Below, in pieces: positions 7,256 to 14,730 of a DNA stretch of 33,107 nucleotides. This DNA is from JADCCX01 sp031373545 (GTDB taxonomy: Bacteria > Pseudomonadota > Alphaproteobacteria > Rhizobiales > Beijerinckiaceae), in assembly GCA_031373545.1 (NCBI GenBank), contig JANMMT010000091.1, positions 1-33,107 of the forward strand. The letters run 5' to 3'. Position numbers and translations under genes: made by a program. The notes under the pieces are model-generated. The model saw only the letters and a program-made list of their open reading frames with translations. It did not search any database and was not told where the DNA came from. The stretch's first letter is position 1. The number at the start of each line of letters is the position of its first letter.

Positions 7256-7825
7256 TCACATCGCTTCCATGACGCCCTGCGCTTCCAGCGCACGCCGGAG
7301 CCGGGAGAAGGCCAGGCGGATGCGGGACTTGACCGTGCCCAGTGGCAGGCCCGTGCGCTCGGCGATGGCGCTGTGGGACAGGCTGTCGAAGAAGGCGAGC
7401 CGCACGAGGCTGAGTTGCTCCTCGGGCAGTTCCTGAATCACGCTGCGCAGGATTTCCTCACGCCTTTGCACATCCACGGCCATGTCCATATCGCTATCGA
7501 CCGCTCCAATGTCGAAGGCCTGGTCCATGGGGTCCATGTAATCCAGCCGATCGCGGCGCGCCACATCGATGCGCCGGTTGCGGGCGATGCGGTAAAGCCA
7601 CGTGATCACGGAGGATTTGGTGGAATCGAACAAGGCCGCCTTGCGCCACAAAGTGGCCATCACATCCTGCGATATTTCTTCAGCACTCGCGCGGTCTGTT
7701 CCCAGCCGCATGAGATAGGCCTCGAGGCGCGGCACGAAATGGTCGAACAGATGCGTGAAGGCGTCACGGTCCCGGTCGCCCGCTACACGTGCCACCATCA
7801 CAGCCCATTCAGCCGCTGTTGCCAC
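7256..7825 (-). CDS. ECF-type RNA polymerase sigma factor
   Basis: A 189-residue extracytoplasmic-function sigma factor with only regions 2 and 4. Region 2 (about 22-90) includes FTHLFDHFVPRLEAYLMR and ITWLYRIARNRRIDVARRD; region 4 (about 130-180) ends in the helix-turn-helix SHSAIAERTGLPLGTVKSRI. The GTG at 7825 is chosen because GGGGAG lies about six bases upstream; an in-frame ATG at 7798 is the alternative. No anti-sigma gene is adjacent, which is unusual for this class. The upstream gap holds two palindromes that could control it. Confidence 0.93.
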   Translation of the reverse strand: MATAAEWAVMVARVAGDRDRDAFTHLFDHFVPRLEAYLMRLGTDRASAEEISQDVMATLWRKAALFDSTKSSVITWLYRIARNRRIDVARRDRLDYMDPMDQAFDIGAVDSDMDMAVDVQRREEILRSVIQELPEEQLSLVRLAFFDSLSHSAIAERTGLPLGTVKSRIRLAFSRLRRALEAQGVMEAM

Positions 7826-7879
7826 ACAAACTCCCCAGCGGTCGCAAACCGCTCTGCCGACACGCGAATTCTGCCAGAC

Positions 7880-7910
7880 TGTTGCAACAATTTGACATAC
7901 GCACTGTCAA
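7880..7910. promoter_or_regulatory. Two adjacent palindromes upstream of the ECF sigma gene
   Basis: TGTTGCAACA (7880-7889) is a perfect 10-bp palindrome. Two bases further, TTGACA (7892-7897) and TGTCAA (7905-7910) form an inverted repeat around seven bases. On the minus strand this repeat includes a perfect -35 box, TTGACA, though no convincing -10 box follows. The site lies 55-85 bases before the sigma GTG, suited to an operator. The binding protein is unknown. Confidence 0.4.
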
Positions 7911-7980
7911 CCTCAAATTACACCGCATTCTACTTCGTGGATACGGCAATTTGCAGGCATGGGCATGGGCATGAATACGC

Positions 7981-8109
7981 ATGGTAATTGCCGCCGCACT
8001 TGTCGCGGTGTTTGCCGTGGTGTTTGCCTGGGATTTGCTTTGGCATGCGCGGAATTCCTGTCCCGGCTCTTTGCCATGCCCTGGGCGGTCGCGGCGCAGG
8101 GGCGCTTAA
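7981..8109 (+). CDS. Possible 42-residue single-pass membrane peptide
   Basis: The ATG at 7981 opens a 42-codon frame beginning MVIAAALVAVFAVVFAWDLL, one hydrophobic segment of about 20 residues, then a basic tail ending in GRSRRRGA and a TAA. Part of the hydrophobic run (AVFAVVFA) is encoded by a 12-bp direct repeat, 8005-8016 and 8017-8028. No Shine-Dalgarno is visible and the tail resembles nothing I know. It may be a real small membrane protein or chance. Confidence 0.2.
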   Translation: MVIAAALVAVFAVVFAWDLLWHARNSCPGSLPCPGRSRRRGA

Positions 8110-8152
8110 AGACGGGAGTTCTTAAAGTCGGGAACCTTTAAAGGCATGGCAA
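8105..8152. repeat. Three 16-bp iteron-like repeats upstream of the ialB-like gene
   Basis: The units are CTTAAAGACGGGAGTT (8105-8120), CTTAAAGTCGGGAACC (8121-8136) and a decayed TTTAAAGGCATGGCAA (8137-8152). The TTAAAG core recurs every 16 bases. They end about 115 bases before the ialB-like ATG and could be stacked regulator sites. Confidence 0.5.
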
Positions 8153-8266
8153 TTCTGCCGAGATGATTTTATAGCTGACCCAAATTTGCCCAGATCATCC
8201 AGCTCCAGTAGCCAGAACCGCGTGACAAGCCGCAGGCACCAGGCCAGAGGACCATCGTATCACACC

Positions 8267-8818
8267 ATGACACGCCAAGCGTTTCGCCATGCTCCCGCCA
8301 TTCTCCTCGCGCTGGCCGCCTGCACAACGCCCTGGGCCGCCCTGGCACAGCAGCGCACACCCGCCCGCACGAACGGTGGCAATGCATGGGAATTCGGCAA
8401 GTCCGGGGCCTGGACCATTTTGCGGGCGGGCGAAGGGCGGAGCAAATCCTGCTTCATCATGACCCAGCCCGCCGAGCGGACACCCAAGGGTCTGACGCGC
8501 GATCCCGCCTATGTCTACGTGCTCATGCGCCAGGGCGAGGCCTCCAAGCCGGAGTTTCAGGTGTTGACGGGCTATCCGCTCAAGGCCTCCAGCGAGGCGC
8601 AGATCAGTGTCGGCGGGCAGACCTTTGCCGCCAGCGGCATGGAGAAAACGCTCTGGCTCAAGAACCCGGCCGAGGAAGTGCGGCTTGTGACCGAACTGCG
8701 CCGGGCGTCCACCATGACCATCAAGGGCACATCGCTGCGTGGCAATGACACCACTGATCGTTACTCTGTCACCGGCTTTGGCCAGGCGCTTGAACGGGCG
8801 CAGAAGGAATGCTCGTGA
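8267..8818 (+). CDS. Invasion-associated locus B (IalB) family protein
   Basis: A 183-residue exported protein. The N-terminus MTRQAFRHAPAILLALAACT with following AALAQQ is a signal peptide with likely cleavage after ALA. The mature part has the IalB-family pattern: AWTILRAGEGRSKSCFIMTQP, then YVYVLMRQGEASKPEFQVLTGYPLK, and the end VTGFGQALERAQKECS. The family is periplasmic and common in Hyphomicrobiales; in Bartonella it is linked to erythrocyte invasion, but in most species the role is unknown. The ATG at 8267 is the first that yields a proper signal peptide. The stop overlaps the rlmN start in a GTGA. Confidence 0.82.
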   Translation: MTRQAFRHAPAILLALAACTTPWAALAQQRTPARTNGGNAWEFGKSGAWTILRAGEGRSKSCFIMTQPAERTPKGLTRDPAYVYVLMRQGEASKPEFQVLTGYPLKASSEAQISVGGQTFAASGMEKTLWLKNPAEEVRLVTELRRASTMTIKGTSLRGNDTTDRYSVTGFGQALERAQKECS

Positions 8819-10038
8819 GCGTGGCTCTTCCTGTGACTTCCGGGCCGCCATTGCCATCGCTGATGGGCCTCACGCGCGCCGCGCTGGGGGATCGTCTGGT
8901 CGAGATTGGCGTGCCCGAGGCGCAGCGGCGCATGCGTGTGGGACAGCTCTGGCACTGGCTCTACTGGCGCGGCGCAACGCGCTTTGACCAGATGACGAAT
9001 GTCTCCAAGGGGCTGCAGGCCGATCTGGCCCAGGCCTACTCGCTGGACAGACCTCAGATTGCGTCCGAGCAGATCAGCAAGGATGGCACGCGCAAGTGGC
9101 TGATTCGCATGCCTTCGACCGGACCGATGGACCGCGGCGCGGAGGTGGAGTGCGTCTACATTCCAGAAATCGACCGGGGCACGCTCTGCGTGTCCAGCCA
9201 GGTCGGCTGCACGCTCAACTGCACCTTTTGCCACACGGGCACGCAGAAGCTGGTGCGCAATCTCACTGCTGCCGAGATCGTGGCGCAGGTGATCCTCGCG
9301 CGCGATCAGCTTCATGATTACCCCGATCGCGCAGGCTCCAGCCCCCCGCGCAACACCAAGCCCGGCGAGGGCCTGCGTCTTGTCTCCAACATTGTCTTCA
9401 TGGGCATGGGCGAGCCGCTCTACAATTTCGAGAATGTGCGCGATGCCATCGGCGTGCTGACCGATCCTGAAGGGCTGCAGATCTCGCGGCGGCGCATCAC
9501 GGTGTCCACATCCGGCGTCGTGCCGGAAATCGGCCCGCTGGGCGACCAGACCAACACCATGCTTGCCATTTCGCTGCATGCGACCACCGATGCCCTGCGT
9601 GATGTGCTGGTGCCGCTCAACAAGAAGTATCCGATCGATCCGTTGCTGAACGCCTGTGCCAACTACCCCGGAGCGTCCAACGCGCGGCGCATCACCTTTG
9701 AGTATGTGATGCTCAAGGGCGTGAACGACAGCATCGGCGAGGCCAAGCAGCTCGTGCGCATGCTGCGCGGGCTGCCGGCCAAGATCAACCTCATCCCCTT
9801 CAACCCGTGGCCGGGTTCGCAGTACGAATGTTCGGATTGGGACCAGATCGAGAAATTCTCGCAATACGTGTTTGATGCCGGCTACTCCTCACCCATCCGC
9901 ACGCCGCGTGGGCGGGATATTCTGGCGGCTTGCGGTCAGCTGAAGAGCGAGACAGAAAAGATGCGGGCGCGGGCCCGGATGATGCTGGAAGACGGCATTG
10001 GCGCGGAAGGCCTTTACGCCGCCGCGACGGAGGCCTGA
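8815..10038 (+). CDS. rlmN: Dual-specificity 23S rRNA / tRNA adenine-C2 methyltransferase
   Basis: A 407-residue radical-SAM enzyme that methylates C2 of A2503 in 23S rRNA and A37 in some tRNAs. The Fe-S motif CxxxCxxC appears as SSQVGCTLNCTFCHTGTQ. The catalytic cysteine near the end is in ILAACGQLK. The family segments FMGMGEPLYNFENV and ISLHATTD are present. Two starts are possible: ATG 8809 and GTG 8815. AAGGA at 8804-8808 touches the ATG but sits six bases from the GTG, so the GTG is preferred; it also overlaps the previous stop in GTGA, suggesting coupling with the ialB-like gene. Confidence 0.96.
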   Translation: MSVALPVTSGPPLPSLMGLTRAALGDRLVEIGVPEAQRRMRVGQLWHWLYWRGATRFDQMTNVSKGLQADLAQAYSLDRPQIASEQISKDGTRKWLIRMPSTGPMDRGAEVECVYIPEIDRGTLCVSSQVGCTLNCTFCHTGTQKLVRNLTAAEIVAQVILARDQLHDYPDRAGSSPPRNTKPGEGLRLVSNIVFMGMGEPLYNFENVRDAIGVLTDPEGLQISRRRITVSTSGVVPEIGPLGDQTNTMLAISLHATTDALRDVLVPLNKKYPIDPLLNACANYPGASNARRITFEYVMLKGVNDSIGEAKQLVRMLRGLPAKINLIPFNPWPGSQYECSDWDQIEKFSQYVFDAGYSSPIRTPRGRDILAACGQLKSETEKMRARARMMLEDGIGAEGLYAAATEA

Positions 10039-10041
10039 GCC

Positions 10042-10557
10042 GTGCTGCATGTCCTGGGGCGCACGTTTCTCATTCCGCTGGGTCTCATCCTGTCGGCCGT
10101 CGCTGCCGCAACCGTGTTGATCATGGCCAGCGTCGTGCAGCCAACAATCGGGGGGGCCATCACCGAGGGCGCCATGACCACGCTGCGGGCCGTGTTCGAC
10201 AATCACATGTCCGATGCGGATGCGCCTGAACGCATCGCAAGGCTCGCCATTGGCTTCTCCAAGCTCACATTTGCCCTGCTGTTCCTGCCTGTGGCCCTCA
10301 TGGCGGCCACCTCCGAGATCTTCAGCCTGCGGTCGTGGTTCGTGCAGGCTTTGGGGGCGGCGCTGCTCACGGCGCTTTTGCCATGGGCCATGCTGCCCTC
10401 GCTGCTGCAGGGCACGGCTTTCGCCTCGCCGATCACGGGGCTGCTGGCCGCCACCGGTGCGTTTGCCGGCTCGATTTACTGGATGGTCGCAGGCCACGGT
10501 GCCGGACGCAGCCCAAGGTCGATCGAGGACCGCGCGACGTTCACAGCTCGGCGCTAG
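10042..10557 (+). CDS. Uncharacterised small membrane protein
   Basis: A 171-residue protein I do not recognise. Hydrophobic segments lie at about residues 8-32, 72-90, 98-120 and 130-150, so it is probably a four-helix inner-membrane protein; a basic tail follows (GAGRSPRSIEDRATFTARR). It starts at a GTG three bases after the rlmN stop, implying the same transcript. The final 17 bases overlap the end of the convergent sensor kinase gene. Confidence 0.75.
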   Translation: MLHVLGRTFLIPLGLILSAVAAATVLIMASVVQPTIGGAITEGAMTTLRAVFDNHMSDADAPERIARLAIGFSKLTFALLFLPVALMAATSEIFSLRSWFVQALGAALLTALLPWAMLPSLLQGTAFASPITGLLAATGAFAGSIYWMVAGHGAGRSPRSIEDRATFTARR

Positions 10558-12301
10558 GCAAGCGGATCGTGAAGATCGCGCCGCCTTCCGGACGATTGCC
10601 CGCAGTGATGCTGCCCCGATGCGCCTCGATGATCTGGCGTGATATAGACAATCCCAGACCCGAATTCTGGCCAAAATCGTGTTCGTTCGGACGATCCGTA
10701 TAGAACCGCTCGAAAATCCGTTCCATCGCATGTTCGGGGATTCCGGGGCCGTCATCCATCACCGTGATCACGATGTCCGGACCTTCCCGCCGCACGTCGA
10801 CATCGATGATGCTGCCCTCGGGCGCGAAGGACCGCGCGTTGTCCAGCAGATTGGTGAGCACTTGGCCAAGGCGGCTGTCATGCCCCTGCACCACGAGCCC
10901 TTGGGCCTTCTTGCCCCGCGCGGGCGGCGGCGGGTGGGTGACGACAAGGCGGATTTCCGCCTGATGGGCCTTGCGGGTGTCGTTGTTGATGCTGACAACA
11001 GCGGCGGCGAGACGACCCAGCTCCACGGGTGAAGAATCGGCTTTGGCCAGTTCGGCATCGAGACGCGAGGCATCCGAAATGTCGCTGATCAGGCGATCCA
11101 GGCGTTTGACATCGTGCTGGATAATATCTAGGAGGCGCTTCCGGGCGACTTCGTGTTTCACCCGGGGCAGCGTTTCCACCGCACTGCGCAGCGATGTCAG
11201 CGGATTCTTCAGCTCATGGGCCACATCGGCGGCGAAGCTTTCGATCGCCTCGATGCGGTTGTAGAGCGAATCCGTCATGGCCCGCAATGCGCCCGAAAGG
11301 TGGCCGATCTCGTCGGAGCGGTCGGAAAAATCCGGGATTTGCTGCCGCGAGTTGATGCTGCGCCGCACGCGGTCCGCTGCCGCGGCCAGGCGCTCCACCG
11401 GTTTGGCGATGGTGTTGGCCATCAGCAGCGAAACCAGCGCCATGATCGCCGTGACCGCGCCGAACACGATGAGGATGTTAAGTCGCTCCTCGGCGATCAC
11501 CTCATCGATATCGCCGTCCTGGGTGGAAAGTTGCAACACGCCGCGCACGATGCGCAGCCGCTGCACGGGAAAGCCCGCCGAAATGATGGTATCCCCGCTG
11601 GCATTGACGCGCACGACCGTCGTTGTGACCCCGTTGAGGGCGCGCTGCACCTCCTGGTTCGGGCGTAACGTCAGGCCGTCGTCCAGAGGCGTGATCTCGG
11701 TGCGGCCAAACCGCCGTTTCCAGATCGACCATGTCCGCTCGATCAGGGTCGCATCCGCGCTGGGAGGCGGCAGGTCCATGCGCTGGATATCGCCCGGCGC
11801 GTAGAAATTGCGGGTATCGACCAGCAAAGTCCCGTCCCGGTCGTAGACGCGGGCGCGCAGTCGTGCCGCGCTGACGAGCCGGCGCAGCACAGGAGCCACA
11901 CGCTCCGGATTGAGGGAAAACTCCAGCGCGGACAACAGATCCTCCGCCGGGGCATCACCCAGTTGCAGCTGGAGCAGCTTTTCCGGATCAATCGTCAAGG
12001 CATCGCGGTCGACGACGGCGGCGCCCGCGATGGCAGCGGCAATCATCTCACCCTGAACCTGCAGGCTTTGCACCCGCGCATCGATGACGCCCACACGCGT
12101 CTGGTTGAGCCAGAGGAAGCCCAGGAGCAGCGCCACCAGCCCGGCGAAGTTCAGCAGGATGATGCGCCGCACCAGGCTTGAACCCAGCCGCGAGACCACC
12201 ATGCTCATGAACCGGCGCAGGCCAAGCCGCAGGCGCACACCCGCCCGCAGCCGCGCGGCAGGGCGGGGCGCTGGTTCTGGCTCTGGTGAAGGACCATGCA
12301 T
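10541..12301 (-). CDS. chvG: ChvG/BvrS-type sensor histidine kinase
   Basis: A membrane histidine kinase of about 586 residues. In order it has a Pro/Arg-rich N-terminus, a first transmembrane helix (RRIILLNFAGLVALLLGFLWLNQ), a periplasmic sensor domain like that of ChvG/ExoS/BvrS (FSLNPERVAPVLRRLVSAARLRARVYDRDG), a second helix, a HAMP linker, the H-box FAADVAHELKNPLTSLRSA, and an ATPase domain with NLLDNARSFAPEG, DDGPGIP and NSGLGLSI. In known species ChvG, with response regulator ChvI, senses acid or envelope stress. No chvI is adjacent. ATG 12301 is used, though a TTG at 12349 and ATGs at 12208/12202 are possible; none has a clear ribosome site. Confidence 0.9.
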   Translation of the reverse strand: MHGPSPEPEPAPRPAARLRAGVRLRLGLRRFMSMVVSRLGSSLVRRIILLNFAGLVALLLGFLWLNQTRVGVIDARVQSLQVQGEMIAAAIAGAAVVDRDALTIDPEKLLQLQLGDAPAEDLLSALEFSLNPERVAPVLRRLVSAARLRARVYDRDGTLLVDTRNFYAPGDIQRMDLPPPSADATLIERTWSIWKRRFGRTEITPLDDGLTLRPNQEVQRALNGVTTTVVRVNASGDTIISAGFPVQRLRIVRGVLQLSTQDGDIDEVIAEERLNILIVFGAVTAIMALVSLLMANTIAKPVERLAAAADRVRRSINSRQQIPDFSDRSDEIGHLSGALRAMTDSLYNRIEAIESFAADVAHELKNPLTSLRSAVETLPRVKHEVARKRLLDIIQHDVKRLDRLISDISDASRLDAELAKADSSPVELGRLAAAVVSINNDTRKAHQAEIRLVVTHPPPPARGKKAQGLVVQGHDSRLGQVLTNLLDNARSFAPEGSIIDVDVRREGPDIVITVMDDGPGIPEHAMERIFERFYTDRPNEHDFGQNSGLGLSISRQIIEAHRGSITAGNRPEGGAIFTIRLPSAEL

Positions 12302-12397
12302 GGTGTGGTTGTGCGCGTGTGCGGCGACTGAGGCAAGACGAAGGCGCAACCGGGGAACGCGATCAGCCCCCCAAGCAGGATCAGCTCCGAAGGAGGA

Positions 12398-12583
12398 TCA
12401 GCCCTTGAAGAATGCCGCAGCGGCGGCTTTGGCGGCTTCCTTGGCTGTGCGGGCGCCCTTCAGGCGTTCGATCTCGCTGGCCAGCAGGGCCAGGCGTTCA
12501 TCGAGTTCGCTGACAGACAGCAGTGCGAGGTCTTGCCCCACCTCGTGGGTGATTGTCTTTTTCGCCGCGCGCTCTTCGTCCAT
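12398..12583 (-). CDS. DUF1192 family small protein
   Basis: A 61-residue protein with the DUF1192 pattern: LSVSELDERLALLASEIERLKGARTAKEAAKAAAAAFFK. It is a short acidic-to-basic helix, probably a coiled coil, with an alanine-rich end. Function unknown. It lies nine bases after the PaaK-like gene on the same strand and 96 bases before the chosen kinase start, so it is likely in one operon with them. Confidence 0.85.
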   Translation of the reverse strand: MDEERAAKKTITHEVGQDLALLSVSELDERLALLASEIERLKGARTAKEAAKAAAAAFFKG

Positions 12584-12592
12584 ATCGATGGC

Positions 12593-13813
12593 TCACATCC
12601 GCTCGTCGGCAATCACCTTGCCATCATTGGGCAGGGAGCCGGGTTTGACCAGTTCCACCGCGCCCTTCAGCTTGAGCTGCGCAGCGAGCGTGGCCTCCAC
12701 GGCTTCCGCCAGACCGGTCTGGGCCTCTTGCGCTTCGGCTTTGAGCGTCATCACGTCCTGCTCGTTGGCGCGGGTGACCACAAGCCGCAAGCGGCCCAGC
12801 TCCGGGTGGGCACGCGCCACGGCGTTGATCTGCGCCGGGTCCACGAACATGCCCTTCACCTTGGTGCGCTGATCGGCCCGGCCCATCCAGCCCGCGAGGC
12901 GCTGGTTGGTGCGCCCGCACGGCGAGGCACCGGGCAGCACTTTCGACAAATCGCCCGTGCCGAAGCGCAGGAGCGGATAATCCTCGTTGAGGCGGGTGAC
13001 GACCACCTCGCCCACTTCACCCTCCAGCACGGGATCATGGCTGCCGGGGCGCACGATTTCCACGATCAGGCCCTCGTTCACGATCAGTCCTTCGCGGGCT
13101 GCACTCTCATAGGCGATGACACCCAGATCCGCCGTGGCATAGGCTTGAAACGCCGCCACCCCGCGCGCCTTGATCTCGGCCTGCAGGCTGGGCGGAAAGG
13201 CGGCCCCCGACACCAGCGCCTTGATCAGCGGCGACGGGCCGCCGACCTCGGTCAGCTTGTCGAGCAGGATTTTCAGGAAATCCGGCGTGCCGCAATAGCC
13301 ACTCGGGCTGTAGAGGTTGATCGCCTGCAGCTGTTGCTCGGTGTTGCCGGGGCCGGCGGGAATGACCCCGCAGCCCAGCGCCTGCGCGCCCGAATCCATG
13401 ATGAACCCGCCCGGCGTGAAATGGTAGCTGAACGTGTTGAGCACCACATCGCCCTTGGTGAACCCCGCCGCGAACAGGGCGCGGGCCGCGCCCCACCAAT
13501 CCATGTAGATGCCCTCGGGCTCGGCGATGGGGCCGGGCGACATCAGGAGGCGCGCCATCTGCCCGGGTTTGGCAGTCACCAGGCCGCCGAAAGGGCCTTT
13601 GGCCTGTTGCAAGGCCATCAGCTCGGGTTTGCGCAGCACCGGCACGCTTGCCAACGCCGCGCGGTCCTTCAAGGCCTTGACCTCGATGCCCTTGAGCTGC
13701 GCCCGGAGCGCCGGGGCCTTGCCCTTGGCGAAATCCATGAGGCCGCGCAGATCCTTGAACAGCGCCTTCTCGCGCTTTTCGGCTTCCATGTTTTCGAGCT
13801 TGTCATAGAACAT
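12593..13813 (-). CDS. PaaK-like AMP-dependent ligase with degenerate P-loop
   Basis: A 406-residue protein of the phenylacetate-CoA ligase branch of adenylate-forming enzymes, seen in GFTKGDVVLNTFSYHFTPGG, GCGVIPAGPGNTEQQL, the segment LLRFGTGDLSKV and a PaaK-type C-terminal domain. Three motifs deviate. The Ser/Thr/Gly P-loop (SSGTTGKPT in PaaK) reads MSPGPIAEPEG at about residues 91-101; the TE position is ATADLG; and the hinge reads GRADQRTKVKGMFVDP. Activity and substrate are therefore uncertain. ATG 13813 is chosen because GAGGA lies nine bases upstream; the in-frame TTG at 13828 is less likely. It lies just after zapA. Confidence 0.82.
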   Translation of the reverse strand: MFYDKLENMEAEKREKALFKDLRGLMDFAKGKAPALRAQLKGIEVKALKDRAALASVPVLRKPELMALQQAKGPFGGLVTAKPGQMARLLMSPGPIAEPEGIYMDWWGAARALFAAGFTKGDVVLNTFSYHFTPGGFIMDSGAQALGCGVIPAGPGNTEQQLQAINLYSPSGYCGTPDFLKILLDKLTEVGGPSPLIKALVSGAAFPPSLQAEIKARGVAAFQAYATADLGVIAYESAAREGLIVNEGLIVEIVRPGSHDPVLEGEVGEVVVTRLNEDYPLLRFGTGDLSKVLPGASPCGRTNQRLAGWMGRADQRTKVKGMFVDPAQINAVARAHPELGRLRLVVTRANEQDVMTLKAEAQEAQTGLAEAVEATLAAQLKLKGAVELVKPGSLPNDGKVIADERM

Positions 13814-13843
13814 GGGCGTTATCCTCAAGGGGTGATAAAGTTT

Positions 13844-14203
13844 TCAGCTGCTGCTCAGGCTTTTGGAAATGCGCTCGACGCGCTCGGCCAACGCGGTGAT
13901 GGAGGTCGCCAGCTTCTGCTCCTCACCTGCACGCGCCGCGTCATGCCCGTTGAGGGCGGAGCGCGCCTCGGCCAGAAGATTTTTGGCGTCCTCCAGCTTG
14001 GCGCGCGTGTCGGCCAGCTCATCTGCAACGGTGATGGCGGCCATGACCGCGAGGCGCATGTCGCCAATTTCGCCGAACGAGGTGCGCATGTCCTGAATGC
14101 GCCCGTCATAAAGCGCAGCCAGGGCTGTGAGGTGATCCTCCTGCCCGTCATCGCAGGCCATGCGGTAGCTCTTGCCATCAATGGTGACTGCAACCTGCGC
14201 CAT
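13844..14203 (-). CDS. zapA: Cell division protein ZapA
   Basis: A 119-residue ZapA protein, which binds FtsZ and bundles its filaments at midcell. The N-terminal domain AQVAVTIDGKSYRMACDDGQ is highly characteristic, followed by LAALYDGRIQDMRTSFGEIGDMRLAVMAAITVADEL and a coiled-coil tail to residue ~115. ATG 14203 gives the family N-terminus; a GTG at 14209 would overlap the stop of the upstream DUF4164 gene in GTGA and is a real alternative. Confidence 0.93.
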   Translation of the reverse strand: MAQVAVTIDGKSYRMACDDGQEDHLTALAALYDGRIQDMRTSFGEIGDMRLAVMAAITVADELADTRAKLEDAKNLLAEARSALNGHDAARAGEEQKLATSITALAERVERISKSLSSS

Positions 14204-14205
14204 GC

Positions 14206-14505
14206 TCACGCGCCCTTCTGCTCGGGGGCGGTGCTGAGCGCGAGCGCCGACTGAACGTGGCTCGCGGCGTTGTCTACACGCTGCGAAAGCTCCTTCAGCA
14301 GCGCCTCGCGGGCGCGGCCCCTGGCCAAAGCTTCATCCAATTGCTCGGCCAGCCGCGCGCGGTCGCCGCGCATCAGCTCCAGTTCGGTGGCGCGCCCGGC
14401 ATCCACCTTGTCCGCCTGCACGCGCCGACCGGCCGCGCCGTCCAGCACATCAATGGCAGTCCCCAGCTGCTGCAAGGCCTCAGAGAGCGAAGAGGGCTGT
14501 GACAT
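14206..14505 (-). CDS. DUF4164 family coiled-coil protein
   Basis: A 99-residue, mostly helical protein (LSEALQQLGTAIDVLDGAAG, then LELMRGDRARLAEQLDEALAR) matching the DUF4164 proteins found immediately upstream of zapA in many alphaproteobacteria. The ATG at 14505 is fixed by an AGGAGG eight bases before it. The coiled-coil character and coupling to zapA suggest a role in division, but that is inference. A possible promoter lies at 14598-14569. Confidence 0.85.
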   Translation of the reverse strand: MSQPSSLSEALQQLGTAIDVLDGAAGRRVQADKVDAGRATELELMRGDRARLAEQLDEALARGRAREALLKELSQRVDNAASHVQSALALSTAPEQKGA

Positions 14506-14568
14506 GCGAAAATCCTCCTCTGCGGCCAACCGGGGTGATGCGTGCAGACTCAAGCGCTTAGGAGCATT

Positions 14569-14598
14569 ACTTTAGAAGCCACCACAAGACAGCGTCAA
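14569..14598 (-). promoter_or_regulatory. Putative promoter of the DUF4164-zapA genes
   Basis: On the minus strand TTGACG (14598-14593), an 18-base spacer and TAAAGT (14574-14569) resemble a sigma-70 promoter, about 64 bases before the DUF4164 ATG. The rest of the 14506-14730 gap shows nothing else definite; it must also hold the promoter of the divergent dehydratase. Confidence 0.35.
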
Positions 14599-14730
14599 CC
14601 GCTCGCATGCACCTTTCAGAGGTTGATCGCAGCTTTGCGACTTTCCGGCGGCAGGCGGCATAGTTCGCCTTGCCTCGCGCCTCGGCATGGCCGACGATGG
14701 CGTGACGTGACCCGTTTGAAAGCGCACCAC

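Larger units (their letters stand above)
7826..8266. other. 441-base region between the sigma-factor and ialB-like genes
   Basis: This is the longest stretch without a secure gene. It holds, in order, two palindromes near 7880-7910, three GGCATG copies (7956-7973), a 42-codon reading frame with 12-bp internal repeats (7981-8109), a 16-bp repeat array (8105-8152) containing the palindrome CCTTTAAAGG (8135-8144), and about 110 bases before the ialB-like start in which I see nothing definite. It presumably carries the promoters of the two flanking genes. Confidence 0.6.
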
